The notes: generated by a model from the sequence alone, not told the origin. Counted from the stretch's first letter, positions 46,416 to 56,032 are shown. The stretch is 64,000 nt of DNA from Acinetobacter terrestris (GCF_004331155.1 NZ_SJNZ01000002.1:124001-188000); one strand, 5' to 3'. Numbers and translations: made by a program.

Positions 46416-48197
46416 ATGAGTGTAATTATTAAAGAACTGAAAATAAAAAATTTTAGATCATGTATAGAGTCACATGTAATTTTAAATAATTTTACTGCTC
46501 TTATTGGTTATAACAATGCTGGAAAATCTAATCTTATTCTTGCTATTAAATTTTTACTTGAAGGCACTATAAAAACTTTTAATTATTCAACTAATGCTAA
46601 TAATTTAGAAGAACCTATTGAAGTATCAGGTATATTTGAAAATGTAAAAGAAGAATTTTTGACACTATTAGATACCGATCATGCTAATAAATTGCGACCT
46701 TTCATTTTTGATGAACAATTACAATTTAAACGCACAACGTACCTCACTGATAAACAAAAAATTGAAGTAAAATTATTTAATGGTGAAGTTTGGAAACCTA
46801 TTGCTTCAGGTATTGAGCAATCAATAATAAAAATATTTCCGAAATTTATTCATATTGAAGCAATGTCAGATGCACAAAAAGACTCAACTAAAAACACAAG
46901 CGGCACAGCTATATCTAAACTTTTAGATCTAATTTCTTTAGAAATTCAAGAAAACTACCAGAAACAATTTAGCAATAGTCTATCTGCTGTGTCAGATTTA
47001 TTATCACATAATGGAGAACAAAGAATATCTGCATTATCTGAGGTAGATACAGGTATAAATAATATTCTTAACAACTTTTTCCCAGATATATCAGTCAAAC
47101 TTCATTTTCCTACACCGACCATTGATGAGATTTTTAAAAATGGAACTATAAAGATTTTTGAAGATCAAAGTACTGAAAGGGATTTTTCTAATTTTGGACA
47201 TGGAACACAGCGCTCAATTCAAATGGCGTTAATTCGCTATTTAGCAAATGTACAGCAAAATACTCCTACTTTAAAAAGATCAAATACTATTATTTGTATC
47301 GATGAACCAGAATTATATTTACATCCAACAACTATTGAATTAGTTCGTGATGCTTTGATGTTTCTAAGCAATTCAGGTTTTCAAATCGTATTTTCAACCC
47401 ACTCAGCAAGTTTATTATCATCGGAGCAGGCTATTAATGCTTTGCAAATTTTCAAAACACAGCAGTCAGGCACACAAGCTAGAAAACCGATATCACAGAT
47501 AATTAATGAACTGAATAATCGATATCCAAGCCAGTTCAATGAAGTATTTAAATTAAATAATGCTTCCCAAATTTTCTTTAGTGATGAAGTACTTTTAGTT
47601 GAAGGTAAAACTGAATTACGTGTCCTACCCAATATTTTTTCAAAAATTAAAAATACCCCATTTCATTTAATGAAGTTAGCATTAGTATCTGCTGATAGTA
47701 AAACTAGCCTATTCCCCATACAAAAAGTACTGAATTCACTAGGAATTCCCTCAAGAATTCTAACCGATTTAGATTTTATTGGTAATTGTAGTGATTGGGA
47801 TTTAATAGACGAAAGTAATTCAATATATTTTGAAGAATTTAGAAAGCTATTAGAAGCAAATAAAGACCATCCTGAATTAAGTTTAAATACAGATCACGTA
47901 AAGGATTGTTCGTCTTTAAAACAGATAGGAGCAAAAAAATTTAGATTCATTGCATCCCTTCCTAATGCTCTTCCTATTATTCAAAATATTCACAATTCGT
48001 TGAAAGAAAAAAATATCTATATTTGGAAGAATGGTGATATCGAATCTGTATATGGATTTACTTCAAAAAAAGAAGCTGAATGGAAAAAATTCAATTCGGC
48101 ATTAATAAGTAATGAAAATCCAATAGAAAATTTAGTGCATGATTTCAAACAACTTCAAGATGCTATTGAATGGATAAATTCAACCAAACAAATATAG
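46416..48197 (+). CDS. OLD-family ATPase/TOPRIM nuclease, solitary
   Basis: A 593-residue SMC-like ATPase fused to a TOPRIM nuclease. Walker A is GYNNAGKS (31-38), a signature-like element GHGTQRS (261-267), Walker B IICIDEPELYLHP (292-304) and the H-loop STHSASLL. The TOPRIM acidic residues are in VLLVEGKTEL (392-401) and LTDLDF (449-454). This is the class 1 OLD architecture of phage P2 Old, a single-gene exclusion nuclease. Codon use is far more AT-rich than in glyS, which suggests acquisition. A GGGGG 6 nt upstream sets the start. Anti-phage function is inference. Confidence 0.85.
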   Translation: MSVIIKELKIKNFRSCIESHVILNNFTALIGYNNAGKSNLILAIKFLLEGTIKTFNYSTNANNLEEPIEVSGIFENVKEEFLTLLDTDHANKLRPFIFDEQLQFKRTTYLTDKQKIEVKLFNGEVWKPIASGIEQSIIKIFPKFIHIEAMSDAQKDSTKNTSGTAISKLLDLISLEIQENYQKQFSNSLSAVSDLLSHNGEQRISALSEVDTGINNILNNFFPDISVKLHFPTPTIDEIFKNGTIKIFEDQSTERDFSNFGHGTQRSIQMALIRYLANVQQNTPTLKRSNTIICIDEPELYLHPTTIELVRDALMFLSNSGFQIVFSTHSASLLSSEQAINALQIFKTQQSGTQARKPISQIINELNNRYPSQFNEVFKLNNASQIFFSDEVLLVEGKTELRVLPNIFSKIKNTPFHLMKLALVSADSKTSLFPIQKVLNSLGIPSRILTDLDFIGNCSDWDLIDESNSIYFEEFRKLLEANKDHPELSLNTDHVKDCSSLKQIGAKKFRFIASLPNALPIIQNIHNSLKEKNIYIWKNGDIESVYGFTSKKEAEWKKFNSALISNENPIENLVHDFKQLQDAIEWINSTKQI

Positions 48198-48255
48198 GCA
48201 TTTTACGTTCAATTTCATATACTCAAACCAACAACACTCAACAAGAAAGAATCAT

Positions 48256-48645
48256 ATGAAATTTAAAGCTCTTATTTTGACTGGTCTTGCGGGTATTGCT
48301 CTTTCAGCGTGTACATCTGCACCCACAATTCCACAGCTTGAAACGGGTGTATTACAGGAAGTTCAAAACTTGGAAGTCTATCCGGACACGACCAATAATA
48401 AAGCCAAAATCACTAAATTTCCTGGAAAATGCGTGATTGAGTTTACCGGTAATCTGGAAGCAGGGAAATCGGTAGAACAGTGGGCATTTAAAGGCTTAAC
48501 CCTTATTTCAGGTGGCTCAGCAACTTTTGCCAAAGATGGTACAAGTACAGCAAATAACTTTGACCTGAATGCGCCAGAAGTGCAAAAAAACTTCCTTGCA
48601 CTACGTAATCATTTTCATGAAGACGCTTTAGCTCAATGTAACTGA
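48256..48645 (+). CDS. Small lipoprotein of unknown function
   Basis: A 129-residue lipoprotein with signal peptide MKFKALILTGLAGIALSAC and lipobox LSAC. The mature domain has Cys in GKCVIEF and a C-terminal Cys, possibly a disulfide. The family is not recognised. Base composition returns to that of the core genome here, so the OLD gene alone looks foreign. Confidence 0.7.
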   Translation: MKFKALILTGLAGIALSACTSAPTIPQLETGVLQEVQNLEVYPDTTNNKAKITKFPGKCVIEFTGNLEAGKSVEQWAFKGLTLISGGSATFAKDGTSTANNFDLNAPEVQKNFLALRNHFHEDALAQCN

Positions 48646-49002
48646 TCCCTCGGAATCACTGACTCAACATTGATTCAGTGATTCTTCTCCCCTCTTTCAT
48701 ATAAAACTATCTATTCTTTGAATTTCCAGTCAAATACCGTTTATCGATATTTAATTTAAAATGTCACATATCAATACTTTGTATCCAAGCCCAATTTTGT
48801 TTTTTGAAAAATAATTAAAATTCAAAAACTAAAAAATAAAAGCTAAAAATCACGTTCACATATCGATCCAGATTGTTCATTCGATGTTATTAAAACGTTT
48901 GAATTTATGCTCAAGTTAATGATTTATCTATTAAACCGAATATGATGTTTGAGTCTGAGAACTCGACCTCCATCGGTTTTTTCATATAGGATAAATCGCG
49001 CT
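48646..49002. other. Non-coding gap with hairpin
   Basis: About 355 bases. A perfect 10-bp stem GAATCACTGA / TCAGTGATTC at 48653-48684 follows the lipoprotein; its tail (TTCTCCCC) is poor in T, so termination is uncertain. The rest is AT-rich and holds the promoter of the next gene. Confidence 0.5.
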
Positions 49003-49344
49003 ATGAAAAACATGAAAGTAAAATTAACCGTAGCGATCCTTTTAAGCACTTTTTTCGTTTTCGCAAATACTGCCGTGCAGGCGGCGAAGGATGAGAAAGC
49101 AGAACCAAGTACCCAAAAAGTCGATAAGGCTGGAGAAAAAGCTAGCGATAAAACTCAAGCTGGCAAAAGCACTTCAGGAAATAGTAAACACGCAGCCAGT
49201 GAAGACCTTCAAAGCAACGATGAGACCAGTTCACATCCCAGCAATATGGATATCAACGGCAAAACCCATGCTGAGTTGAATAATCTGGCTGGAAGACCGC
49301 ATACACCCTCTTCCGATGAAGCCCTAGTTGCTGATGAAAACTAG
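49003..49344 (+). CDS. Small secreted low-complexity protein
   Basis: A 113-residue protein with a signal peptide (VKLTVAILLSTFFVFANTAVQA, shown only in part) and a mature region rich in Lys, Ser, Ala, Asp and Glu without hydrophobic core, so it is probably disordered. The family is unknown. I choose the ATG at 49003 because it gives a proper Lys-charged n-region. A second secreted protein of similar style follows 200 bases later. Confidence 0.6.
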   Translation: MKNMKVKLTVAILLSTFFVFANTAVQAAKDEKAEPSTQKVDKAGEKASDKTQAGKSTSGNSKHAASEDLQSNDETSSHPSNMDINGKTHAELNNLAGRPHTPSSDEALVADEN

Positions 49345-49372
49345 AATCCTGTGTTTAAGCCCTATATTGAAG

Positions 49373-49399
49373 AAAGCCCATTTTTATGGGCTTTTTCTT
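49373..49399 (+). terminator. Terminator after the small secreted protein
   Basis: AAAGCCCAT / ATGGGCTTT with a TTTT loop and T run. Confidence 0.9.
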
Positions 49400-49548
49400 T
49401 AGTTATGTAGCAAGAATTTATTTTTAATGTTATGAATCTGTAGCCATTTCATCAAACTTCATATTTCCAGCAAAATTAGCCTTTAGAATAAAATTAAATA
49501 GAGATGAAATGACTCGAAACGAGCTTTAAAACAGGAATAAAACCCACA

Positions 49549-50070
49549 ATGAAAAAGATGAAAGCTGCATTAATTAACAGCACAATAATTACCAGCGCAA
49601 TTTTAGCTTCGACGCCACTTTTTGCCCAAACGACGACAACCACCACAACCGAAACAGCGACTTCAACACAGCAAGCTGCACCTTATGGTGATAACCCGAA
49701 TATCTTTAAAGTACTCACCCAGAAGGCTCAAACAGCGGTGCAAAACACGGCTGAAAGAGTTGACCATGCAGCGCAAAAGGGAATCACCAAAGTAAAACCT
49801 AAGGTTGAAAATGCCTGGGAAGAAACCAAAGATTTTGCCAGTGAAAAATCAGTGATTGCGATAGAAAAGACTCAAAATACGGCAGTAAAAGTGAACAAGA
49901 AACTGAATGAAACCAAAGATGGACTGATTGGCAGTCCAAAAGATCAGCCTGCACCTATTGTTTCGCATCCTTTGAGTCAGTCATCAACTGGAGTTGAGTC
50001 TGCACCTGTTCAACAAATACTGCCTAATCAAATACAGCCGGTACAAGATAATGGAAGCACAAAATTATAA
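49549..50070 (+). CDS. Secreted amphipathic helical protein
   Basis: A 173-residue protein with a signal peptide cleaved near LFA-Q and a Thr run directly after it (QTTTTTTTETATST). Residues about 55-125 are Lys/Glu/Ala-rich with a heptad-like pattern (AVQNTAERVDHAAQKGI, KVENAWEETKDFASEK), like LEA or apolipoprotein-type repeats. The C-terminus is Pro/Gln-rich. The function is not known; helical envelope stress proteins look similar. Confidence 0.6.
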   Translation: MKKMKAALINSTIITSAILASTPLFAQTTTTTTTETATSTQQAAPYGDNPNIFKVLTQKAQTAVQNTAERVDHAAQKGITKVKPKVENAWEETKDFASEKSVIAIEKTQNTAVKVNKKLNETKDGLIGSPKDQPAPIVSHPLSQSSTGVESAPVQQILPNQIQPVQDNGSTKL

Positions 50071-50109
50071 TTGATCTGCCTATTGGCAAAAGGCGAAAGT
50101 GACAGTCCG

Positions 50110-51063
50110 TTAATTCACTTGTCGAATCGGCTGTCCCGCTTTAAATGCTGCAACATTGTCTAGCATCTGCTGCACAATACGTTGCCGCGCATCAACACTG
50201 CCCCACGCACTATGTGGGCTAATAATCAGGTTTGGAATATCATCAGCCAACAACACATTACCATCCTTTGGCGGTTCAACCGTGAGTACATCGGTTGCAG
50301 CCCCGGCAATTTTGCCTTGGCGTAACGCATCGGCAAGTGCTTGTTCATTGACGATACCGCCGCGCGCACAGTTAATTAAAAATGCCGTAGGTTTCATCGC
50401 ATCAAAAGCTTGGGTATCTATCAAATCACGGGTATCGTCGGTTAATGGGCAATGCAGGGTCAGGAAATCGACTTGTGGCAGTAAATCTGCAAAAGGGATA
50501 CGACTGGCATCCGATGGACGATTTGGCAATGATCCAACCAATATTTTCATGCCAAATGCTTCAGCCAGTTTCGCAACCGCCCGTCCCAATTCACCATAAC
50601 CAAGAATACCTAAAGTCTTGCCTTCCAGTTCAATAATAGGGAAATCCAGTAAACAAAATTGTGAAGCTTTATTCCATTCACCTTGCTTCACGGCACGGTC
50701 ATATTTCAATAGTGAAGTGGCCAAAGCCAACATTAAAGCCAAGCTATGCTGTGCTACAGCAGACGTACCATAACCCTGACAATTACACACCACAACGTTT
50801 TGTTCACGCGCTTGAATCAGGTCAATATTGTTGGTACCTGTCGCAGAAATTAAAATCAGTTTTAAATTTGGGCATTGCTGGATCGTTGCTGCATCCACCA
50901 GCACTTTATTGCTGATGATGACATCGGCATGCTGCACACGCTCTAAAACCTGTGCGGGGCTCGTGCTTGGAAATAAAGTTAACTCATCAAAAGCCGCTTC
51001 GAGTGCACTAAAATCTAAATCATTTTTATCGAGCGATTCATAATCTAAAAATACGGCTTTCAT
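50110..51063 (-). CDS. D-2-hydroxyacid dehydrogenase (hydroxypyruvate reductase-like)
   Basis: A 317-residue NAD(P)-dependent dehydrogenase of the formate/glycerate family. The Rossmann motif is GILGYGELGRAV (about 150), with catalytic Arg in NCARGGIVNE, Glu in DVLTVEPP and His in ISPHSAWGS. Glyoxylate or hydroxypyruvate reduction is likely, but related enzymes act on other 2-keto acids. The ATG pair at 51066/51063 leaves a small start ambiguity; I take the second, 7 nt after AGGA. Confidence 0.88.
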   Translation of the reverse strand: MKAVFLDYESLDKNDLDFSALEAAFDELTLFPSTSPAQVLERVQHADVIISNKVLVDAATIQQCPNLKLILISATGTNNIDLIQAREQNVVVCNCQGYGTSAVAQHSLALMLALATSLLKYDRAVKQGEWNKASQFCLLDFPIIELEGKTLGILGYGELGRAVAKLAEAFGMKILVGSLPNRPSDASRIPFADLLPQVDFLTLHCPLTDDTRDLIDTQAFDAMKPTAFLINCARGGIVNEQALADALRQGKIAGAATDVLTVEPPKDGNVLLADDIPNLIISPHSAWGSVDARQRIVQQMLDNVAAFKAGQPIRQVN

Positions 51064-51165
51064 CATGCATTCCTTGGCTGGTTTAAATAGGTACTGAAAT
51101 TACTTCCCCAGATATTAAAATCCAAATTTGCGTGCTTTTTCAACTAAATTTCGGCATGAGATATG

Positions 51166-51189
51166 AAAAACCCACTATTTAGTGGGTTT
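51166..51189 (-). terminator. Terminator overlapping the stop of the small membrane protein
   Basis: AAACCCACTA / TAGTGGGTTT, perfect 10-bp arms with a very short loop, followed leftward by five U. The gene's stop lies in the descending arm, so the mRNA keeps it. Confidence 0.8.
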
Positions 51190-51372
51190 ATTGATATGAA
51201 CTTGAATCGACTTGCGGATTTCACAAAACACATAGATTGCCAGGGCAAAAACCACCAGCAATCCCCCGCCCATAATCATATAAGTCGGATATAGACTGTG
51301 GGCAAAAGCAGAGGAAGGGATCGATATAGAAATGATGGTTAAAAGTACAGCCGGTATAAAATCACGTTTCAT
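51175..51372 (-). CDS. Small membrane protein with signal-like N-terminus
   Basis: A 65-residue protein: a hydrophobic N-terminal segment ending SSAFAHS, which looks like a cleavable signal, then a single membrane helix (IMGGGLLVVFALAIYVF) and a short basic tail. The family is unknown. Its stop codon TAG lies within a terminator hairpin. I start at the second Met, after TAAGG. Confidence 0.55.
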   Translation of the reverse strand: MKRDFIPAVLLTIISISIPSSAFAHSLYPTYMIMGGGLLVVFALAIYVFCEIRKSIQVHINKPTK

Positions 51373-51534
51373 CCTTACGCACCCTGTAATGTTTATTTGT
51401 TTATTCTTCAATTTTTAGCAAATTTAACTTGCCTTATATTTTCTATCTTAGCCCGATTAAAATATAAAGCAAGCGTTCAAAAATCAGACCAAAGTCAAGT
51501 TTATTTTAAACAGTTACAGGCGGTTCACTCCTGC

Positions 51535-52806
51535 TCAAGGCAGTTCGGGCTGGGTGATAAATTGAGCAGTTTCCGATGTGTCTTCAATAAAATCTTGGCT
51601 GCCAAATTCATTGGTACTTAAGTTTAACTGCTTATAACTGAGCAAATAAAAATCGCTATATTTCTTGATCACAATGGGATGCATGCCCGCCGTTAAAGGC
51701 TCCTGTTCCTTAAACAGCTTCATGACCTGCCGATCATTCATTGCCACCACATAGCGCTCATCATTTAAATTAATCTGCACCAGACCACTGCCCTTGGCAA
51801 AAATCGGGATCAGGAATTTATGGTTTAAGGCAATTGCACCGGCTGCATAGCTTTCAATTTTTTGGCTGATGACATTGAACACCAGACCATGACCGAAACA
51901 GTCCAATAAATGACTGCGGTTTTCCTGTGGCAAATTCACCTGAATCCCGAGTTTCAGTAAATCCTGCTGACTGACCTGCTTGTTACTCAGCAATTCTCGC
52001 AGTAAATTCTGTTTCAACTTCGCATCAAAAAACTGGTTATCTAGCTGCAAGTCATTGTTGATTAAAATCGAACCCAAGGCATTGCGGTGGCGCGGCAATA
52101 AGTTTTCAATCACTTTACGATAATAAAATTTGCTGCTCTTTTTCACCTGACGAATTTTTTTATAGAAATAGCTTTCATCAAACTCATGCATTAAAAAGTC
52201 ATGCAGTAATTCTGAACTGGCCAAAACCGCGATCGCATCGTGTCCGGTAAAGGGTAAATTCAAGGTCTGAATTTTCGGCACAACCTGTTCCAGTTTGAGA
52301 TATTGCGCGCGGTCTTCGGTACAGTAAGGATCATAAACCACAATGTATTCACGCTCGGCTGAAACATCTTGAGGCCGCACCTGCATGTTGGCATTTAATT
52401 CCGCATGGAAAAACATGTTGTAGCGCGGGTCTTCAACATCTTCAGGATTGATTGAATACTGCGGCACCAAGGCAACCACACGTTTTAAGTCGAGCAAGTT
52501 GGAATACTTGATGGCGGCATAGCCACCCATTGAACCGCCATAGCCAATCCGGGTTTTAAACGGCGCAATCAGTTCCTGAATCTCGGCAAACATCTGCCGC
52601 ATTGAGCTTTCAGGAAACCACGATTTCAGCTTCGGCATAATCCCAATGACATTAAAATCATGTTTATGCAGCGATTTTTCGGCATTAATTGACAGTCCCT
52701 TGGCGCGGGTAATTAAATCGCCAAAAGAGAAAATCAGCTCATCCGATGAGCCTTTTAAGAATATTGCACGAATTTGTTCGTCTTCAAAAATAATGTGTTT
52801 ATCCAT
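51535..52806 (-). CDS. Alpha/beta-hydrolase-fold protein of unknown function
   Basis: A protein of about 423 residues. A nucleophile-elbow motif GYGGSMGGYAAIKYS (near 88-102) is followed by VVALVPQYSINPEDV and, at about 180, PFTGHDAIAVL, where His could complete a triad with Asp in VVYDPYCTED. Residues 220-423 form a second domain of no recognised family. The frame is open to 52863 (GTG, after AAGG), so the start may be 19 codons earlier. No signal peptide. I do not assign a substrate. Confidence 0.65.
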   Translation of the reverse strand: MDKHIIFEDEQIRAIFLKGSSDELIFSFGDLITRAKGLSINAEKSLHKHDFNVIGIMPKLKSWFPESSMRQMFAEIQELIAPFKTRIGYGGSMGGYAAIKYSNLLDLKRVVALVPQYSINPEDVEDPRYNMFFHAELNANMQVRPQDVSAEREYIVVYDPYCTEDRAQYLKLEQVVPKIQTLNLPFTGHDAIAVLASSELLHDFLMHEFDESYFYKKIRQVKKSSKFYYRKVIENLLPRHRNALGSILINNDLQLDNQFFDAKLKQNLLRELLSNKQVSQQDLLKLGIQVNLPQENRSHLLDCFGHGLVFNVISQKIESYAAGAIALNHKFLIPIFAKGSGLVQINLNDERYVVAMNDRQVMKLFKEQEPLTAGMHPIVIKKYSDFYLLSYKQLNLSTNEFGSQDFIEDTSETAQFITQPELP

Positions 52807-52929
52807 TTCCACACCGAAGCAAATCGGCCCTTGTTTTTTACAGTCAATAGAACAAATAGACACCTTGCCTATTTACGAAAAGCGACTATGGTATTTTATA
52901 GATGCCAAGAATATTAAAAAGCGCAAAAT

Positions 52930-53712
52930 ATGACACAATCACTTCATCCAGCCGCTCAAAAAGGCTTTAGTTCTGCTGCAGAACTTTATCAGCAGGTTCG
53001 TCCGGATTATCCACAAGACATCGTGAACTGGCTGCAACATCAGCTGCAACTGGGTGAAAAATCGCAGGTCATCGATCTGGGTTCCGGCACTGGCAAATTC
53101 TTACCCTACTTACAGCAAATTACTTCCCACATCACCGCGATTGAACCGATTGCGGAAATGCTTGCACAGCTGCAACATGCCTATCCTGAGATTCAGACCC
53201 TGCAAGCTACGAGTGAAGATTTGCCTGTCACTGCAAATAGCATGGATGCCGTGATCTGTGCGCAATCCTTCCACTGGTTTGCCAATCTGGAGACTTTACA
53301 GCAAATTCATCAAGTCCTGAAACCCTCAGGACATTTGGCACTGATCTGGAATCAACGCGATATAACCGTTGAATGGGTCAAAGCACTGGCAGATCTGATT
53401 GAACCTTTGGAGGGTAACACACCTCGTTATCATAGTGAAAAGTGGAAAAATGTGTTCGAGCAGCAATCATTATTTCAGTTAGAAAATGTCCAGACTTTTC
53501 AGCAGCAGCATGTGGGTACAGTAGAAAATGTGGTGTCTAAACGTCTGCTTTCTACCAGTTTTATTGCAGCCCTGCCCGAGCAGGAACAACAGCAATTAAA
53601 AAGCCTATTTGAACAGATTGTCTTCAGCTACACTGGTCATTATCCGCAAGATGAAATCGCTTTCCCTTATCTCACCCATGCTTATGATTTTAAAAAAATT
53701 GATCAAAAATAA
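52930..53712 (+). CDS. Class I SAM-dependent methyltransferase
   Basis: A 260-residue methyltransferase of the UbiE/type-11 kind. Motif I is VIDLGSGTGKFLPYL (about 47-61), the acidic end of beta 2 is in AIEPIAEML and the post-I region is DAVICAQSFHWF, which carries the HWF signature shared with trans-aconitate-type small-molecule methyltransferases. The substrate is unknown. It is divergent from the alpha/beta-hydrolase-like gene and 9 bases before a lipoprotein gene. Confidence 0.85.
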   Translation: MTQSLHPAAQKGFSSAAELYQQVRPDYPQDIVNWLQHQLQLGEKSQVIDLGSGTGKFLPYLQQITSHITAIEPIAEMLAQLQHAYPEIQTLQATSEDLPVTANSMDAVICAQSFHWFANLETLQQIHQVLKPSGHLALIWNQRDITVEWVKALADLIEPLEGNTPRYHSEKWKNVFEQQSLFQLENVQTFQQQHVGTVENVVSKRLLSTSFIAALPEQEQQQLKSLFEQIVFSYTGHYPQDEIAFPYLTHAYDFKKIDQK

Positions 53713-53721
53713 GGAATGATC

Positions 53722-54306
53722 ATGAAAAAACCTCAACTGAAACAACTTGGTCTGTCTGTTTTATTGTGTTCGGCTGTATTCCTGAGTGCCTGTGATAATA
53801 GCAAAAATAGCGCCACTCAAAACGATAAAATTCAGCCTGAAGATAAAGTCATGCAGGAGTTAATTACCGAACCGGTCAAATCTTTTGAAAAAACCCCAGA
53901 TGATCAGCATGACATTGCCTTACTCACCGACTTCGATAAGCGCTTCAGCCAAATGAGTGACGAGATGGAAGATGAACTGATCAAAATGGAAGATGAAGGC
54001 TCGCTGACCGATGAATTTGCGCAGAACCGTAAACGTGACAATATTCGCTCGGCTTTAAACATGCTTAAAGAACTGGATTTAAAAACCGAACAAGGCCGCT
54101 ATATTCAGGGCCTGATTGCAGAATATTGGCAAAATCAAGCCAGACTGTATGATGGGCGCAAAGATAACAAAGCAGAACCCGTGAAGAACTCGGCAGACAA
54201 GGTCAAAGGCCTAGGCGAGTTTTTGCATGCCCAAGAACAACTGGAACATTGGCAGTCACAATATCCTGAAACGAGCCAAGCTGCGACCACAAAAACGGCC
54301 TCATAA
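53722..54306 (+). CDS. Hypothetical lipoprotein
   Basis: A 194-residue lipoprotein: MKKPQLKQLGLSVLLCSAVF with lipobox LSAC at about 22-25. The mature part is charged and helical (MSDEMEDELIKMEDEGSL), ending with a Thr/Ala-rich tail. The ATG at 53722 has AGGA 6 nt upstream and supplies a basic n-region. Function unknown; probably co-transcribed with the methyltransferase. Confidence 0.7.
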   Translation: MKKPQLKQLGLSVLLCSAVFLSACDNSKNSATQNDKIQPEDKVMQELITEPVKSFEKTPDDQHDIALLTDFDKRFSQMSDEMEDELIKMEDEGSLTDEFAQNRKRDNIRSALNMLKELDLKTEQGRYIQGLIAEYWQNQARLYDGRKDNKAEPVKNSADKVKGLGEFLHAQEQLEHWQSQYPETSQAATTKTAS

Positions 54307-54345
54307 AGAAGGATGACTTGATCCCTTCATCTTTGTTGGAGTGAC

Positions 54346-54756
54346 TTAGGCTCGCTCGTCATATTGTGGCAGGCCATCGCAAATGCTATCCCACTCTGCC
54401 TTTGAGGCAGCAAAGATATGCTGGGTCGGCTTTTGCTGAAGTGGTGTATCCAGGCTGCCAATTCTCAAACGATACAGATCCGGTGTTTCAGCTTTAATAC
54501 TGATAATCGGTGAGCCACAATCGGCACAAAAACAGCGCTGAGTCGTTTCACTCGATTGAAACTTTTTCAGTAAATGCTCACCTTGCACAATTTTAAAATC
54601 TGCTTTTTGAATGGGAGCATTGCTGGCAAAAGCTGTGCCATTGGCTTTACGGCATTTTTGGCAATGACACTGCACGATGTCACCAATTTCGCCATGAATT
54701 TCATAGCGTAAACCGCCACATAAACAGCTTCCGCTATACAGGTTTTGTTTAGACAT
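54346..54756 (-). CDS. GFA-family zinc protein
   Basis: A 136-residue member of the GFA/CENP-V family (glutathione-dependent formaldehyde-activating-like). Zinc ligands are in SCLCGGLRYE, CHCQKCRK and CFCADCGSP, the full set of Cys for two zinc sites. Despite the family name, most members have no proven activity. The alternative frame over the same region is a shadow. Confidence 0.88.
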   Translation of the reverse strand: MSKQNLYSGSCLCGGLRYEIHGEIGDIVQCHCQKCRKANGTAFASNAPIQKADFKIVQGEHLLKKFQSSETTQRCFCADCGSPIISIKAETPDLYRLRIGSLDTPLQQKPTQHIFAASKAEWDSICDGLPQYDERA

Positions 54757-54814
54757 AACAGCCGCATTTTTTATAATGATTGAACTTTTAGCCTAGCATG
54801 CTTCAAATCACAGT

Positions 54815-56032
54815 TCAAAATTTTCCCTGCTCTATTTTTGCAGCCAGATAATCATGCACCCCTTCACCTGCGGCACGGCCTGTGGCAAAACATGCTGTCA
54901 ATAAATAACCGCCAGTTGGCGCATCCCAATCCAGCATCTCGCCACAACAAAACACATACGGATTTGACTTCAACTGGAGCTGTTCAGACAGGACGTCTCG
55001 CTTGATGCCACCAGCACAGCTAATCGCTTCTTCGATCGGACGGAAGCCCGTTAAAGCAATAGCCAAATGCTTAACCTGCTGGGCTAAAGCCAGTGGATCA
55101 TTCCATAGATCTTTAGCCACCAATTCACGCACTAAACTGGCTTTGGCATGGTCTAGACCTGCTTTACGCCAGACATTACTTAAAGACTGCTTTTTACTCG
55201 GTTTTAATTTTTGCGCGAGCTGCTCAACCGTCTGATCTGGAATTAAATCCAGATAGAGTTGCATGGTTTGACCATTTTTAACCTGCTGACGTAGCGCGCG
55301 ACCCTGTTTATAAATCAGGCCGCTTTCCAAGCCATAATGGCTAATTACAATATCACCCATGGTTTTGGCTTGACCTTCTACCCATGCTTCAACGCGCTTT
55401 AAAGGCTGGCCAAATACCGGTTGCATAAACTTGGACCAAGTTCGTTCTACGCCGGCATTACTGGCTTGAAAGGCTTCAATTTCATCCTGAGATAACCATT
55501 GTTGCCATGCCCCGTCACTGCCGAGTTGTGACCAAGATACCGCACCACAGGCCATCACAATGGCATCAAACTGCTGGGTTTCAACCTGTTCCTTGATCAG
55601 GTTTTTAAACTGTAATTCGGAACTGCTCAGCTTCAGACATTGATGACGATAATGAAAAATTACTCCATGCTCGACCAATCGTTTTAACCAAGCGCGCAGT
55701 AATGGCGCAGCTTTCATCTCAACAGGAAATACCCGACAAGATGAACCGATATAAGATTCAATCCCTAAGTCCTTCATCCATTGTTGAATCCAGTTTGCAT
55801 CCCACTGTTTTATCCAAGCTGCCAGCCAGTCTGCTTGATCATAACGCTGTATAAACTGTGCTACAGGCTCGGCATGGGAAATATTTAATCCAGTTTTTCC
55901 AGCCATTAAAAATTTGCGTGCGGCCGAGGGCTTCTGTTCATAAACATGCACGTCATAATCGTACCGGGTTAAAACTTCTGCCGCCATCAGCCCCGCAGGA
56001 CCTGCCCCAATAATTGCAACACGTTTTTTCAT
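54815..56032 (-). CDS. NAD(P)/FAD-dependent oxidoreductase, TIGR03862-like flavoprotein
   Basis: A 405-residue HI0933/BaiN-type flavoprotein. The dinucleotide motif is VAIIGAGPAGLMAAEVL (about 4-20), followed by the family signature KFLMAGKTGLNISH and, near the end, AGGIKRDVLSEQL and CGEMLDWDAPTGGYLLTACFATGR (seen in two parts). The substrate is unknown. The frame also opens at 56050, inside the end of the upstream methyltransferase gene, so the pair is probably coupled. Confidence 0.85.
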   Translation of the reverse strand: MKKRVAIIGAGPAGLMAAEVLTRYDYDVHVYEQKPSAARKFLMAGKTGLNISHAEPVAQFIQRYDQADWLAAWIKQWDANWIQQWMKDLGIESYIGSSCRVFPVEMKAAPLLRAWLKRLVEHGVIFHYRHQCLKLSSSELQFKNLIKEQVETQQFDAIVMACGAVSWSQLGSDGAWQQWLSQDEIEAFQASNAGVERTWSKFMQPVFGQPLKRVEAWVEGQAKTMGDIVISHYGLESGLIYKQGRALRQQVKNGQTMQLYLDLIPDQTVEQLAQKLKPSKKQSLSNVWRKAGLDHAKASLVRELVAKDLWNDPLALAQQVKHLAIALTGFRPIEEAISCAGGIKRDVLSEQLQLKSNPYVFCCGEMLDWDAPTGGYLLTACFATGRAAGEGVHDYLAAKIEQGKF

